Shown here one piece after another: positions 7,708 through 16,031 of a DNA stretch of 64,000 bases (positions are counted from its first letter, which is position 1; the number at the start of each line of letters is the position of its first letter). The stretch is from Streptomyces sp. B3I8 (GTDB taxonomy: Bacteria > Actinomycetota > Actinomycetes > Streptomycetales > Streptomycetaceae), in contig NZ_JAUSYN010000002.1 of the NCBI RefSeq assembly GCF_030816915.1, forward strand, positions 6,275,501 through 6,339,500. The letters run 5' to 3'. Both the position numbers and the translations under genes were made by a program. The notes below the pieces were generated by a model. The model ran no database searches and had not been told where the DNA came from. It was given only the letters and a program-made list of their open reading frames with translations.

Positions 7708-8766
7708 ATGGGCGAAGCGGTGGAACTGCGGGTGGCGGGGCGGACCGTACGGCTGTCCAGTCCGGACAAGGTGTTCTTCCCGGAGCGTGGCTTCACCAAG
7801 TTGGACGTCGCGCGCTACTACCAGGCCGTCGCCCCCGGCATCCTGCGTGCCCTGCGCGACCGGCCCACCACCCTGCAGCGGTACCCGGACGGCGTCGACG
7901 GCGAGTGGTTCTACCAGAAGCGGGCGCCCAAGAGCATGCCCGACTGGATCCCCACCGCCCACATCACCTTCCCCAGCGGCCGCAGCGCCGACGAGATGTG
8001 CCCCACCGAGGAGGCCGCCGTGCTGTGGGCCGCCCAGTACGGCACCCTCACCTTCCACCCCTGGCCGGTGCGCCGCACGGACGTCGACCGCCCCGACGAA
8101 CTCCGGATCGACCTCGACCCGCAGCCCGGCACCGGCTACCCCGAGGCAGTCCACGCCGCGCACGAACTCCGTGCCGTACTGGAGGAGTTCGGCGGGCTGC
8201 GCGGCTGGCCCAAGACCTCCGGCGGCCGGGGACTGCACGTCTTCGTGCCGATCGAACCGCGCTGGACCTTCACCCAGGTCCGCCGCGCCGCCATCGCCGT
8301 CGCGCGCGAGGTGGAGCGCCGGATGCCGGAGCGGGTCACCACCGCCTGGTGGAAGGAGGAGCGGGGCGAGAAGATCTTCGTCGACTACAACCAGACCGCC
8401 CGCGACCGCACCATCGCCTCCGCCTACTCGGTACGCCCCAAGCCGCACGCCCCCGTCTCCGCCCCGCTGCGCTGGGAGGAGGTCCCCGACGCCCGCCCCC
8501 GCGACTTCGACCTGGGGACCATGCCCGGCCGCTTCGCCGGACTCGGCGACGTCCACGCGGACATGGACGACCACGCCTACTCCCTGGACGCCCTCCTCGA
8601 ACTCGCCCGCCGCGACGAGCACGACCACGGCCTCGGCGACCTGCCGTACCCGCCCGAGTACCCGAAGATGCCCGGCGAGCCCACACGCGTCCAGCCCAGC
8701 CGCGCCCGCAAGGACGTCCCACCGCACCCGCACAGTGGACATCGGAGCGCGGCCGGGGACGGGTGA
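7708..8766 (+). CDS. LigD-type primase-polymerase (NHEJ polymerase domain)
   Basis: A 352-residue stand-alone Prim-Pol protein. It starts with the typical VELRVAGRTVRLSSPDKVFF. The catalytic Asp pair is in RIDLDPQPGTGY. The SGGRGLHVFVPI box and the late RTIASAYSVRPKPHAPVS box are both present. These enzymes insert nucleotides (often ribonucleotides) into gaps and overhangs during non-homologous end joining. The ATG at 7708 has an in-frame GTG at 7699, and neither has a good ribosome-binding site, so the start may be leaderless. It is divergent from the ligase gene, forming a split LigD. Confidence 0.9.
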   Translation: MGEAVELRVAGRTVRLSSPDKVFFPERGFTKLDVARYYQAVAPGILRALRDRPTTLQRYPDGVDGEWFYQKRAPKSMPDWIPTAHITFPSGRSADEMCPTEEAAVLWAAQYGTLTFHPWPVRRTDVDRPDELRIDLDPQPGTGYPEAVHAAHELRAVLEEFGGLRGWPKTSGGRGLHVFVPIEPRWTFTQVRRAAIAVAREVERRMPERVTTAWWKEERGEKIFVDYNQTARDRTIASAYSVRPKPHAPVSAPLRWEEVPDARPRDFDLGTMPGRFAGLGDVHADMDDHAYSLDALLELARRDEHDHGLGDLPYPPEYPKMPGEPTRVQPSRARKDVPPHPHSGHRSAAGDG

Positions 8767-8811
8767 GCGGCGGGACTATCCTGGGCCGCAGTTGCCGAGG
8801 AGGAGTGCCGA

Positions 8812-9894
8812 GTGACCGAGACCGCGCCGCGGCCCACGCTGGAGGCGGTGGCCGCGCTGGCCGGTGTCTCCCGGGCCACCGTCTCCCGGGTCGTCAACGG
8901 CGGCGACGGTGTACGAGAACGCCTCGCCGAGCGGGTGCGCCGGGCCGTCGACGAACTCGGCTACGTGCCCAACCAGGCCGCCCGCAGCCTTGTCACCAAA
9001 CGGCACGACGCCGTCGCCGTCGTCATCGCCGAGCCCGAGACGAGGGTTTTCGCCGACCCCTTCTTCGCGGTCCAGCTCCGCGGCATCAGCAAGGAACTGA
9101 CCGCCCACGACTCCCAGCTCGTCCTGCTGCTCACCGAGGGCCGCGAGGACCACACCCGTGTGGGCCGCTACCTCGCCGGCGGCCACGTCGACGGGGCGCT
9201 CGTCTTCTCCCTGCACCTCGACGACCCGCTTCCCGGCCTGGTGCGCCGCGCCGGCGTGCCCACCGTGTTCGGCGGGCGGCCCGACTGGGGTGACGACACC
9301 GGCGGGACGGGCGACACCTCCTACGTCGACAGCGACAACCGGGGCGGCGCCCGCGAGGCCGTACGCCACCTTCTCGGCCTCGGCCGCACCCGCGTCGCGC
9401 ACATCGCCGGGGCCCTCGACCAGACCTCGGGCGTGGACCGGCTGGAGGGTTTCCGGGACGTCATGGGCGACGGCGACCCCGGGCTGGTGGTGGAGGGCGA
9501 CTTCACCCCCGCCGGCGGGGAGCGGGCCATGCGGGAGCTGCTGGAGCGACGGCCCGACCTGGATGCCGTGTTCGCCGCCAACGACCTGACGGCCGCGGGG
9601 GCCCTGCGGGTGCTGCGGGAGACGGGGCGGCGGGTGCCGGAGGACGTCGCGGTCGTCGGGTTCGACGACATGCTGCCGGTCGCCGAACAGACCGACCCGC
9701 CGCTCACCACGGTCCGCCAGGACATCGAGGAGATGGGCCGCCTGATGGCCCGCCTGCTGCTGCGCACGCTGGACGGCGGTGTCGGAGCCGGCGGTACGGG
9801 CGCGGGCGGCGGCGTGGGTGCGGGACCGGAGACGGCGGGCGCGCCCGCCGGCATGGTGCTGCCCACCACGCTGGTGCGCCGTGCCTCCGCGTGA
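8812..9894 (+). CDS. LacI-family transcriptional regulator
   Basis: A 360-residue repressor with an N-terminal helix-turn-helix (TLEAVAALAGVSRATVSRVV) and hinge (LGYVPNQAARSL), followed by a periplasmic-binding-protein-like effector domain ending in the VGFDDMLPVAEQTDPPLTTV signature. The GTG at 8812 follows GAGGAG at good spacing. A Gly-rich insertion of about 20 residues sits near the C-terminus (about 323-345). No sugar-transport or catabolic operon adjoins it, so its target and ligand are not evident. Confidence 0.9.
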   Translation: MTETAPRPTLEAVAALAGVSRATVSRVVNGGDGVRERLAERVRRAVDELGYVPNQAARSLVTKRHDAVAVVIAEPETRVFADPFFAVQLRGISKELTAHDSQLVLLLTEGREDHTRVGRYLAGGHVDGALVFSLHLDDPLPGLVRRAGVPTVFGGRPDWGDDTGGTGDTSYVDSDNRGGAREAVRHLLGLGRTRVAHIAGALDQTSGVDRLEGFRDVMGDGDPGLVVEGDFTPAGGERAMRELLERRPDLDAVFAANDLTAAGALRVLRETGRRVPEDVAVVGFDDMLPVAEQTDPPLTTVRQDIEEMGRLMARLLLRTLDGGVGAGGTGAGGGVGAGPETAGAPAGMVLPTTLVRRASA

Positions 9895-9941
9895 GCCCTG
9901 CGGGGGCTGCTCCGCTGGGGGCTGCTCCGTGCGGGCTGCGG

Positions 9942-10748
9942 TCAGCCCCGGCGCGGCGCGGGCCTGAGCACCGCGAACCGTGCCCCGTAAGGGTCGGTGA
10001 GCCGGGCGAGGCGGCCCACGTCCGGCACGTCCGCCGGCGGCACGAGGACCCCGCCGCCTCCGTCCGTCGCCCTGGCCACCACGGCGTCCGCGTCCGCCAC
10101 CGCGAAGTACGGCAGCCAGTACGCGTCCGGGGCCGCCCCGGCGTCCGCGCCCGCCGCCACCGGGTCGTCGGCCGACGCGACCAGGCCGCCGAACATGGCG
10201 CCCGCGCCGCCCTCCGCCGGGTTCACACACGTGTACGTGTCACCGCCGGGCCAGGGCACGCCCTCGACCTCCCAGCCGAACACCCGGTGGTAGAACGCGG
10301 CCGACGCGGGCACGTCCGCGGTGTGCAGCTCGACCCAGCACAGGGCGCCGAGCGTGCCCGCCGCGTCGAGCCCCTTCAGCCGGCCCGGCTGCCAGACGCC
10401 GAACGCCGCTCCCGCCCGGTCGGCGAAGACCGCCATCGTGCCCTCGCCCATCACGTCCACGGGCGGCACCAGGATCCGGCCGCCCGCCTGCTCGACCGCC
10501 TTCGCGGTGGCACCCGCGTCCGGAACCTGGAAGTACACGTTCCACGACGGTGGGCCCTGCTCCGGGGTGATCGGCATGCCGCCGGCGACGGTCTTCTCGG
10601 TGAGCCGGAAGAAGCCGTAGCCGCCGGCGCCGGCGGGGGTGAACTGCCAGTCGAAGAGGGCGGCGTAGAAGGCCGCGGCGCCGTCGATGTCGGGGGCGCC
10701 GAGGTCCAGCCAGTTCGGTGCGCCGCTGACGTAACGCGTACTGAGCAT
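9942..10748 (-). CDS. VOC-family (glyoxalase/bleomycin-resistance-like) protein, two domains
   Basis: A 268-residue tandem vicinal-oxygen-chelate protein. The first domain spans about residues 10-125 (PNWLDLGAPDIDGAAAFYAA; VYFQVPDAGATAKAVEQAGG; DRAGAAFGVWQ). The second spans about 135-262 (CWVELHTADVPASAAFYHRV; LPYFAVADADAVVARATDGG; DPYGARFAVLRP). Such two-domain proteins are common in actinomycetes and mostly uncharacterised. The ATG at 10748 has GAGGAG upstream. It is convergent with the LacI gene. Confidence 0.85.
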   Translation of the reverse strand: MLSTRYVSGAPNWLDLGAPDIDGAAAFYAALFDWQFTPAGAGGYGFFRLTEKTVAGGMPITPEQGPPSWNVYFQVPDAGATAKAVEQAGGRILVPPVDVMGEGTMAVFADRAGAAFGVWQPGRLKGLDAAGTLGALCWVELHTADVPASAAFYHRVFGWEVEGVPWPGGDTYTCVNPAEGGAGAMFGGLVASADDPVAAGADAGAAPDAYWLPYFAVADADAVVARATDGGGGVLVPPADVPDVGRLARLTDPYGARFAVLRPAPRRG

Positions 10749-10890
10749 GTCCGGCTCCTCCGCACGGTCCTCACGGTCCTTCGACGGGCCCCCTGCCGAG
10801 TCTGCCACCGCACCCCGTCCGGCGCGCGGGAGTCGCGCGCGTTGATCCCCCGTTGATCGAACGTTTTTCGCTTCCGGGCAGCATCCCCCC

Positions 10891-11139
10891 ATGCACTCGG
10901 AACCGTCGACCACCTCGGACATCGCCTGGCAGCAGCGCGCCCTCTGCGCCCAGACGGGGGCGGACTTCTTCTTCCCCGAGCCGGGAAGCTCACTGCGCGA
11001 GGCGAAACGCATCTGCGGCATGTGCGAGATGCGCTCCGTCTGCCTCGACTACGCCCTCCGCCACGACGAACGCTTCGGTGTCTGGGGCGGCCTCTCCGAG
11101 AAGGAGCGCCTGCGCCTGGTACGCGCGGAGGAGAGCTGA
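10891..11139 (+). CDS. wblH: WhiB-like iron-sulfur transcription factor (probably WblH)
   Basis: An 82-residue Wbl protein. The four [4Fe-4S] cysteines are the lone Cys in RALCAQTG and the cluster CGMCEMRSVC. The GVWGG turn follows, then a short basic tail (KERLRLVRAEES). Wbl proteins bind a sigma factor or DNA and control development or redox responses. The symbol is inferred from gene order relative to S. coelicolor, not from an alignment. The ATG at 10891 lacks a clear Shine-Dalgarno sequence, so the start may be leaderless. It faces the desaturase gene. Confidence 0.85.
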   Translation: MHSEPSTTSDIAWQQRALCAQTGADFFFPEPGSSLREAKRICGMCEMRSVCLDYALRHDERFGVWGGLSEKERLRLVRAEES

Positions 11140-11177
11140 GCACGACCCCGCACGCCCGCGGTACCCGCACGCCCGCA

Positions 11178-11209
11178 CGGCCCCGCGCTCCGGAGAGGAC
11201 GCGGGGCCG
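11178..11209. terminator. Hairpin between convergent wbl and desaturase genes
   Basis: Arms CGGCCCCGCG (11178-11187) and CGCGGGGCCG (11200-11209) with a 12-base loop lie 38 bp after the WhiB stop. The remaining gap to 11299 holds short tandem GGGTACTGC and CCCGGGCCTGCGGG repeats. Confidence 0.6.
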
Positions 11210-11299
11210 CACGGGTCAGCGGGTCATACGGGTACTGCGGGTACTGCGGGCCGTACGGGCCTCCCCGGGCCTGCGGGTCTCCCGGGCCTGCGGGCGGGG

Positions 11300-12277
11300 T
11301 CAGCCCGCCGCGCGGGCCGCCAAGCGGGCCTTGCGGGCCGCCAGCTTCTCGTCGAACTTCGACGCCTCCGCGTCCAGGCCGCCCAGGAACATGCCCAGTT
11401 CCTGCTGGGCCTTCAGACCCTCCGGGCCCAGGCCGTCGAGCTGCAGCACCTTCAGGTGGCGCAGCACCGGCTGGAGCACGTCGTCGTGGTGGATGCGCAG
11501 GTTGTACACCTCTCCTATCGCCATCTGGGCCGCCGCCCGCTCGAAGCCGGGGATGCCGTGGCCCGGCATGCGGAACTCGACCACCACGTCCCGCACCGCC
11601 CGCATCGTCAGGTCGGGGGCCAGCTCGAACGCGGCCTTGAGCAGGTTGCGGTAGAAGACCATGTGCAGGTTCTCGTCCGTCGCGATCCGGGCCAGCATAC
11701 GGTCGCACACCGGGTCGCCCGACTGGTGCCCGGTGTTGCGGTGCGAGATGCGCGTGGCGAGCTCCTGGAAGGCGACGTACGCGATCGAGTGGAGCATCGA
11801 GTGCGCGTTGTCCGACTCGAAGCCCTCGCTCATGTGCGACATCCGGAACTGCTCCAGCTTGTCCGGGTCGACCGCGCGCGAGGCGAGCAGGTAGTCACGC
11901 ATGACGATGCCGTGCCGGCCCTCCTCCGCCGTCCAGCGGTGCACCCAGGTTCCCCAGGCGCCGTTCCGGCCGAACAGGGTGGCGATCTCGTGGTGGTAGC
12001 TGGGGAGGTTGTCCTCCGTGAGGAGGTTGACCACGAGGGCGGTGCGGCCGATCTCGGTGACCTTGGACTGCCCCTTCTCCCAGGACTCGCCGTCCTCGAA
12101 GAACCCGGGGAAGTTGCGTCCGTCGCTCCACGGCACGTACTCGTGCGGCATCCAGTCCTTGGCGACCTTCAAGTGCCGGTTCAGTTCCCTCTCCACCACT
12201 TCCTCCAGCGCGTAGAGCAGCCGCGCGTCGGTCCAGGCGGCGGACGGGCTGCCGAGAAGGGGGGAGGTAACGGTCAC
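11300..12277 (-). CDS. Acyl-ACP desaturase (ferritin-like diiron, DesA family)
   Basis: A 325-residue soluble diiron desaturase that would introduce a double bond into acyl-ACP. The two carboxylate/His iron-ligand helices are visible: a first set around EDNLPSYHHEIA and TAEEGRHGIVMRDYL (EEGRH), and a second in IATDENLHMVFYRNLL (DENLH). Length and motifs fit the bacterial DesA/plant stearoyl-ACP desaturase family. The GTG at 12277 follows CTGGAG at about 7 bases. A five-unit palindromic array lies 68 bp upstream and is a strong candidate for regulation by a fatty-acid-sensing repressor. A 29-bp tandem repeat lies further up. Confidence 0.9.
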   Translation of the reverse strand: MTVTSPLLGSPSAAWTDARLLYALEEVVERELNRHLKVAKDWMPHEYVPWSDGRNFPGFFEDGESWEKGQSKVTEIGRTALVVNLLTEDNLPSYHHEIATLFGRNGAWGTWVHRWTAEEGRHGIVMRDYLLASRAVDPDKLEQFRMSHMSEGFESDNAHSMLHSIAYVAFQELATRISHRNTGHQSGDPVCDRMLARIATDENLHMVFYRNLLKAAFELAPDLTMRAVRDVVVEFRMPGHGIPGFERAAAQMAIGEVYNLRIHHDDVLQPVLRHLKVLQLDGLGPEGLKAQQELGMFLGGLDAEASKFDEKLAARKARLAARAAG

Positions 12278-12344
12278 GGGGCACTCCAGGGGGACGAACG
12301 GGAACGGAAAACGTGCGTGCACGCGGACCCGAGCGGTGGGTCCG

Positions 12345-12412
12345 CACCTACGGCACCGTAACCTACGGGCTCGTAGGCTACGAAACCGTAGGTTACGCAA
12401 GCGTAGGTTAAG
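12345..12412 (-). promoter_or_regulatory. Operator-like array: five 15-bp units with an 11-bp CGTAnnnTACG palindrome
   Basis: Read towards the desaturase gene, CGTA half-sites recur at exactly 15-bp steps, each paired with TACG seven bases on. The middle units are CGTAACCTACG, CGTAGCCTACG and CGTAGGTTACG. The first unit has one mismatch (CTTAACCTACG) and the last is degenerate. The array ends 68 bp before the desaturase start codon. Regular dyad symmetry at a constant step suggests cooperative binding of a TetR-type or similar dimer. Confidence 0.65.
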
Positions 12413-12438
12413 CACGCTGTAAAGGCCGCTGACCTGGC

Positions 12439-12575
12439 CCGGGGTTCCCGCACGTACCGAGAGTCACGAGTCTCCCGCACGCGTACCGTCGGCCGCGAGT
12501 GACCCGCACGGTTCCCGTCACGCGCGAGTCTCCCGCACGCGCACCGCCCTGCGCGAGTGTCGCGCACGCGCACCG
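12439..12575. repeat. 29-bp tandem repeat, about five copies
   Basis: Copies of GAGTCTCCCGCACGCGTACC-like sequence start at 12468, 12497, 12526 and 12555, exactly 29 bp apart. A fifth, shortened by 2 bp, begins near 12439. The conserved core is CCGCACG followed by ACCG. It fills the space between the ABC-F stop and the desaturase control array. Copies differ at several positions, so it is old or under selection. No coding frame explains it. Confidence 0.6.
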
Positions 12576-12594
12576 GGAAACCGGCGGCTCCCGG

Positions 12595-14223
12595 TCAGCC
12601 CGCCGCCACCTCCTCGGCCGACGTCTCGCGCAGCGCGCCCCCGTCCAGGAGCAGCCACCGGGTGATGCCGACGGACTCCAGGAACGGCAGGTCGTGGGAG
12701 GCGATGACGAGGGCGCCCTCGTAGGAATCCAGGGCCGAGGTGAGCTGCCGCACGCTCGCCATGTCGAGGTTGTTGGTCGGCTCGTCCAGCAGCAGGAGCT
12801 GCGGGGCGGGCTCGGCCAGCATCAGCGCCGCCAGAGCCGCGCGGAACCGTTCGCCGCCGGACAGGGTTCCCGCCGTCCGGTCGGCCCGGGCACCCCGGAA
12901 CAGGAAGCGGGCCAGTCGCGCCCGGATCCGGTTGCCGGTGGCGCCGGGCGCGAACCGGGCCACGTTCTCGGCCACCGTCAGCGCGTCGTCCAGCACGTCG
13001 AGCCGCTGCGGCAGGAACCGGACGGGCACATGGACGCGCGCCTCGCCCCGCACCGGCGGCAGCTCGCCCGCGACCGTCCGCAGCAGGGTGGTCTTTCCCG
13101 CGCCGTTGCGCCCGATCAGCGCGACCCGCTCGGGTCCGTGCAGATCGAGCCCGCCCTCCAACAGCGCCCCGAACGACGTCCGCAGATCGCGCAGGGTGAG
13201 CACGGTCCGGCCCGGCGGCACCGCGGTGTATGGCAGCTCGACGCGGATCTCGTCGTCGTCCCGGACGGCGTCCGCCGCCTCGTCGAGCCGCTCCCGGGCC
13301 GCGGCAAGGCGCTCCTCGTGCAGGATGCGGTGCTTGCCCGCGGACTCCTGCGCGGCCCGCTTGCGCGCCCCCATGACGATCTTCGGCTCGCGCTTGGCGT
13401 CCCACATCTTCTGCCCGTACCGCTTGCGGCGGGCCAGCTTCTGCTGCGCCTCGACGAGCTCGCGCTTCTGCTTGCGCAGGTCCGACTCCGCGACGCGCAC
13501 CATCCGCGCGGCGGCGTCCTGCTCGACGGCGAGCGCCTCCTCGTACGCGGAGAGGTTGCCGCCGTACCAGGTGAGCCCGCCGGCGCGCAGGTCGGCGATC
13601 TGGTCGACGCGGTCGAGGAGTTCGCGGTCGTGGCTGACCACCACCAGCGCGCCCGGCCCGGACCACGCGTCCACCGCCTCGTACAGCCGGCGGCGGGCGT
13701 GCAGGTCGAGGTTGTTGGTGGGCTCGTCGAGGAGCAGCACGTCGGGGCGGCGCAGCAGCAGGGCGGCCAGCCGCAGCAGGACCGACTCGCCGCCGGAGAC
13801 CTCGCCGAGCGTGCGGTCCAGGCCGATGTGGCCGAGGCTCAGCTCGCCGAGGACCGCGAGCGCGCGCTCCTCCACGTCCCAGTCGTCGCCGACGGCCGTG
13901 AAGTGCGCCTCGGCCACGTCGCCCGCCTCGATGGCGTGCAGCGCGGCGCGTACGTCGGCGATGCCGAGCGCCTCGTCGACGCGCAGGGAGGTGTCGAGCG
14001 TGATGTTCTGCGGCAGGTACCCGACCTCGCCGGTGACGCGCACGGTGCCGTCCGAGGGGGTCAGCTCCCCGGCGAGCAGCTTCAACAGGGTCGACTTCCC
14101 TGAGCCGTTGACGCCGACGAGTCCGGTGCGGCCGGGGCCGAACGCGGCGTCGAGGCCGTCGAGGACGGGCGAGCCGTCGGGCCAGGAGAAGGACAGGGAC
14201 GTCACGGTGACAGAGGTATGCAT
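12595..14223 (-). CDS. ABC-F family ATPase (ribosome-associated, antibiotic-resistance-like)
   Basis: A 542-residue protein with two ABC domains in one chain and no membrane segment. The first Walker A is GVNGSGKST, its signature LGEVSGGE and Walker B VLLLDEPTNNLD. The second set is LIGRNGAGKTT, GTLSGGERF and LLLLDEPTNNLD. The linker of about 80 residues (KQKRELVEAQQKLARRKRYG) is the basic coiled region that ABC-F proteins push into the ribosomal E site. The family includes resistance proteins and translation factors; this one is unassigned. The ATG at 14223 has GAGG six bases upstream; an in-frame ATG at 14256 lacks a good site. The 264-bp upstream region may be a leader, but I see no convincing attenuator. 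Confidence 0.88.
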   Translation of the reverse strand: MHTSVTVTSLSFSWPDGSPVLDGLDAAFGPGRTGLVGVNGSGKSTLLKLLAGELTPSDGTVRVTGEVGYLPQNITLDTSLRVDEALGIADVRAALHAIEAGDVAEAHFTAVGDDWDVEERALAVLGELSLGHIGLDRTLGEVSGGESVLLRLAALLLRRPDVLLLDEPTNNLDLHARRRLYEAVDAWSGPGALVVVSHDRELLDRVDQIADLRAGGLTWYGGNLSAYEEALAVEQDAAARMVRVAESDLRKQKRELVEAQQKLARRKRYGQKMWDAKREPKIVMGARKRAAQESAGKHRILHEERLAAARERLDEAADAVRDDDEIRVELPYTAVPPGRTVLTLRDLRTSFGALLEGGLDLHGPERVALIGRNGAGKTTLLRTVAGELPPVRGEARVHVPVRFLPQRLDVLDDALTVAENVARFAPGATGNRIRARLARFLFRGARADRTAGTLSGGERFRAALAALMLAEPAPQLLLLDEPTNNLDMASVRQLTSALDSYEGALVIASHDLPFLESVGITRWLLLDGGALRETSAEEVAAG

Positions 14224-14562
14224 GCGGCCTCGCAGGGCGTGTGAAGGGTGGATCATGAACACGCGTGCGGGACACCGCGAGGAGGGGGAGTGAAGACGGT
14301 CCTCCGTCGACGGGACGGCTCGTGGAACGAGGTCGCACAGGACGCGCACACTGCCCGGTTCGGCCGAGTTCGACTCGGCACGGCTCCACGAGCGTGCGGC
14401 GCGGTGTCCCAGAACCTCAGACGAGCAACGTCCTTCTCCGATCGACGACAACAGAACCGGTGTCCACCGTAGGAACGGGTACCAGGGGTGTCAACGGAAT
14501 TACCGTGGGCCGGACCCGCCCGAACGGGTGGCGGCGGCCCGCCCGAGCGTCAGGAGGCCGAC

Positions 14563-15201
14563 GTGCTCCATGGCTCCCTCAGCCTGCCCGCCCGCCTCTG
14601 TCTGCTGTCCTGGGACACGGCGACGGGGGAACCGGTCGCCGTCGACCGGCTGCCGTACCTGGTGCGGGCGGGCGCCCTCACCGAACTGGCGCGGCGCGGG
14701 CCGCTGACCGACGTCGACGGCATCGTCACCCCGGTCGACCTCGACGCGACCACGGGGGACGACGCGCTCGACGACTTCCTCGAACTGGTCCGGGAGTCCC
14801 GGCCGCGCACCTGGGCGGAATGGGTGACCGCGCACGCCTCCGTCACCCTCGACGCGGTGCGGGCCGGCCTGGCCGCCGACGGACTGCTGCGGCCCGGGAA
14901 GCGGCGGGCGCTGGGCTTCCTGCCGACGGTGGACTACACACTGGTGTCCGTCGCGGAGGCGACGGCGCTCCAGGAACGGGTTCGGGGACTGCTGTCCGGC
15001 CCACCGCCGGCCGGCCCCCCGCCGACGGACGGGGCTCTTGCCGCACTGGCGGCGACGGCGGGCGTCCCTTCCCGGCCCTCCGAGGCCGCCCTCGCCCGCG
15101 CGGAAGCACTCACGGCAGGGAGGGTGGCGAAGGAGATTCTCGAGAGCCTGGCGACGGCGGTGGAGGCGAGAAGGGGCGCGGGGAACCGCGCGATCCTGTA
15201 A
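14563..15201 (+). CDS. GPP34 (GOLPH3/VPS74-like) phosphoprotein family
   Basis: A 212-residue member of the GPP34 family. The family opening LHGSLSLPARLCLLSWD and the YLVRAGALTELARRGPLTDV stretch are clear. In eukaryotes these proteins bind phosphoinositides; the bacterial role is unknown, and streptomycetes carry many copies. The frame is open from 14488, but a perfect AGGAGG at 14552-14557 sits five bases before the GTG at 14563 and decides the start. The last codons (GAGNRAIL) are read from the edge of intergenic repeat R2, so the repeat has supplied the C-terminus. Confidence 0.82.
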   Translation: MLHGSLSLPARLCLLSWDTATGEPVAVDRLPYLVRAGALTELARRGPLTDVDGIVTPVDLDATTGDDALDDFLELVRESRPRTWAEWVTAHASVTLDAVRAGLAADGLLRPGKRRALGFLPTVDYTLVSVAEATALQERVRGLLSGPPPAGPPPTDGALAALAATAGVPSRPSEAALARAEALTAGRVAKEILESLATAVEARRGAGNRAIL

Positions 15202-15265
15202 GGGGCCCGGGGGGCGGAGCCCCCCAGGGGGACGGGAAGGGCAGGGGCGGCGGGAGCGAGGAGAC
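15172..15265. repeat. Composite intergenic repeat R2
   Basis: A half hairpin (GGGGCGCGGGGAACCGCGCG) overlaps the end of the GPP34 gene. The CCCCGGGG/GGAGCCCCCC stem and the GGACGGGAAGGGC plus GGGGCGGCGGG module follow. It lies between convergent genes and is likely a terminator. Confidence 0.7.
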
Positions 15266-15288
15266 ATGCCGCCCCCCGTCCGCACACC

Positions 15289-15702
15289 TCACGCGTCCCG
15301 CATCAGTTCCGCGAGATCACGGTCCAGGTCGAACTGGAGATGCTCCAGCCCCACCGGCACCAACTCCGCCGCCCGCCGCAGAAAACTCCGCACATCACGC
15401 GAGTGCACATGGATCACGGCCGTGCCCTCGGGCGCATGGAACTCCAGCACCGTCCTGTCGTACCCGTACGGCCGCACCCGGACATCACCGTCCCCCTCCG
15501 GTTCCTCCAGGCCCGCCGCGAGCAACTCCCGCGCGAACGTCCAGCTCACGTCGACACCCTCCAGCGTCGCCGGCGCGGGGAAGGTCATGCGGACCGCGAA
15601 CGGGTCGGCACGGTCGTAGTGGAGGGCGGCCGGGATGCTCGACATCCGAGGTGCGGCGGCGACCAGGCGTGCCTCGACGGGCTGCTCTATGACGGTGGAC
15701 AT
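15289..15702 (-). CDS. ssgD: SsgA-like sporulation/cell-division protein (probably SsgD)
   Basis: A 137-residue SALP, normal length. Family marks are PAALHYDRADPFAVRMTF, the VSWTFARELLAAGL helix, GDGDVRVRPYGYD, and a C-terminal HLQFDLDRDLAELM. SALPs recruit FtsZ or steer cell-wall synthesis during growth and sporulation; SsgD affects lateral wall integrity. The assignment to SsgD rests on gene order between ABC-F/GPP34 and endonuclease V, as recalled for S. coelicolor. The ATG at 15702 has AAGGGAG upstream. Confidence 0.85.
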   Translation of the reverse strand: MSTVIEQPVEARLVAAAPRMSSIPAALHYDRADPFAVRMTFPAPATLEGVDVSWTFARELLAAGLEEPEGDGDVRVRPYGYDRTVLEFHAPEGTAVIHVHSRDVRSFLRRAAELVPVGLEHLQFDLDRDLAELMRDA

Positions 15703-16031
15703 CGCCTTGCTCCCTTGTGGTGGGCTGGACGGACTCCCGGTGGCCGGAACCCGTCGACCGAAAAGACGCCGGAACCGGCAGTTCCGTGCACACGAGATGC
15801 GAGTGACCTCTGTCACCGAGTCCAATCACCGGGGTGAACGCGGCGCGTGATGATCCACACCTTGTCCACGCCTCGTTCACGGACGCCGTGACACCTCGAA
15901 AGGACACCGCCCGGCGCCTCCCGGTTCCCGCCCGACCGGAGTAGTGGCCGCGCGGCCCGGCACGCGTGGTGCTTGCCTGGGCGATGAGGGGTACCCGGTC
16001 GTCACCGTGTCCCGAGAGGAAGTGACCGTCC
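15703..16031. other. Divergent intergenic region between ssgD and the small stress-type gene
   Basis: This 329-bp region contains no gene I can support. The rightward half carries a SigB-like promoter (15971-15994, listed separately). The leftward promoter for ssgD is not evident. Confidence 0.6.
15971..15994 (+). promoter_or_regulatory. SigB-like stress promoter
   Basis: GCTT, a 14-base spacer and GGGTAC match the Streptomyces sigma-B consensus GNNT-N14-16-GGGTAC/T. The -10 box lies about 38 bases before the ATG at 16032, giving a short leader with GAGGAAG as the ribosome-binding site. Confidence 0.55.

Noticed and set aside
6556..8742. A 728-residue leftward frame as a larger ligase fusion
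   Set aside because: The part beyond 7632 is antisense to the LigD-type polymerase gene and has no homology; the ligase starts at 7632.
12439..12575. Regular 29-bp repeats as a CRISPR array
   Set aside because: The repeat units adjoin without spacers, copies are diverged, and no cas genes are present.
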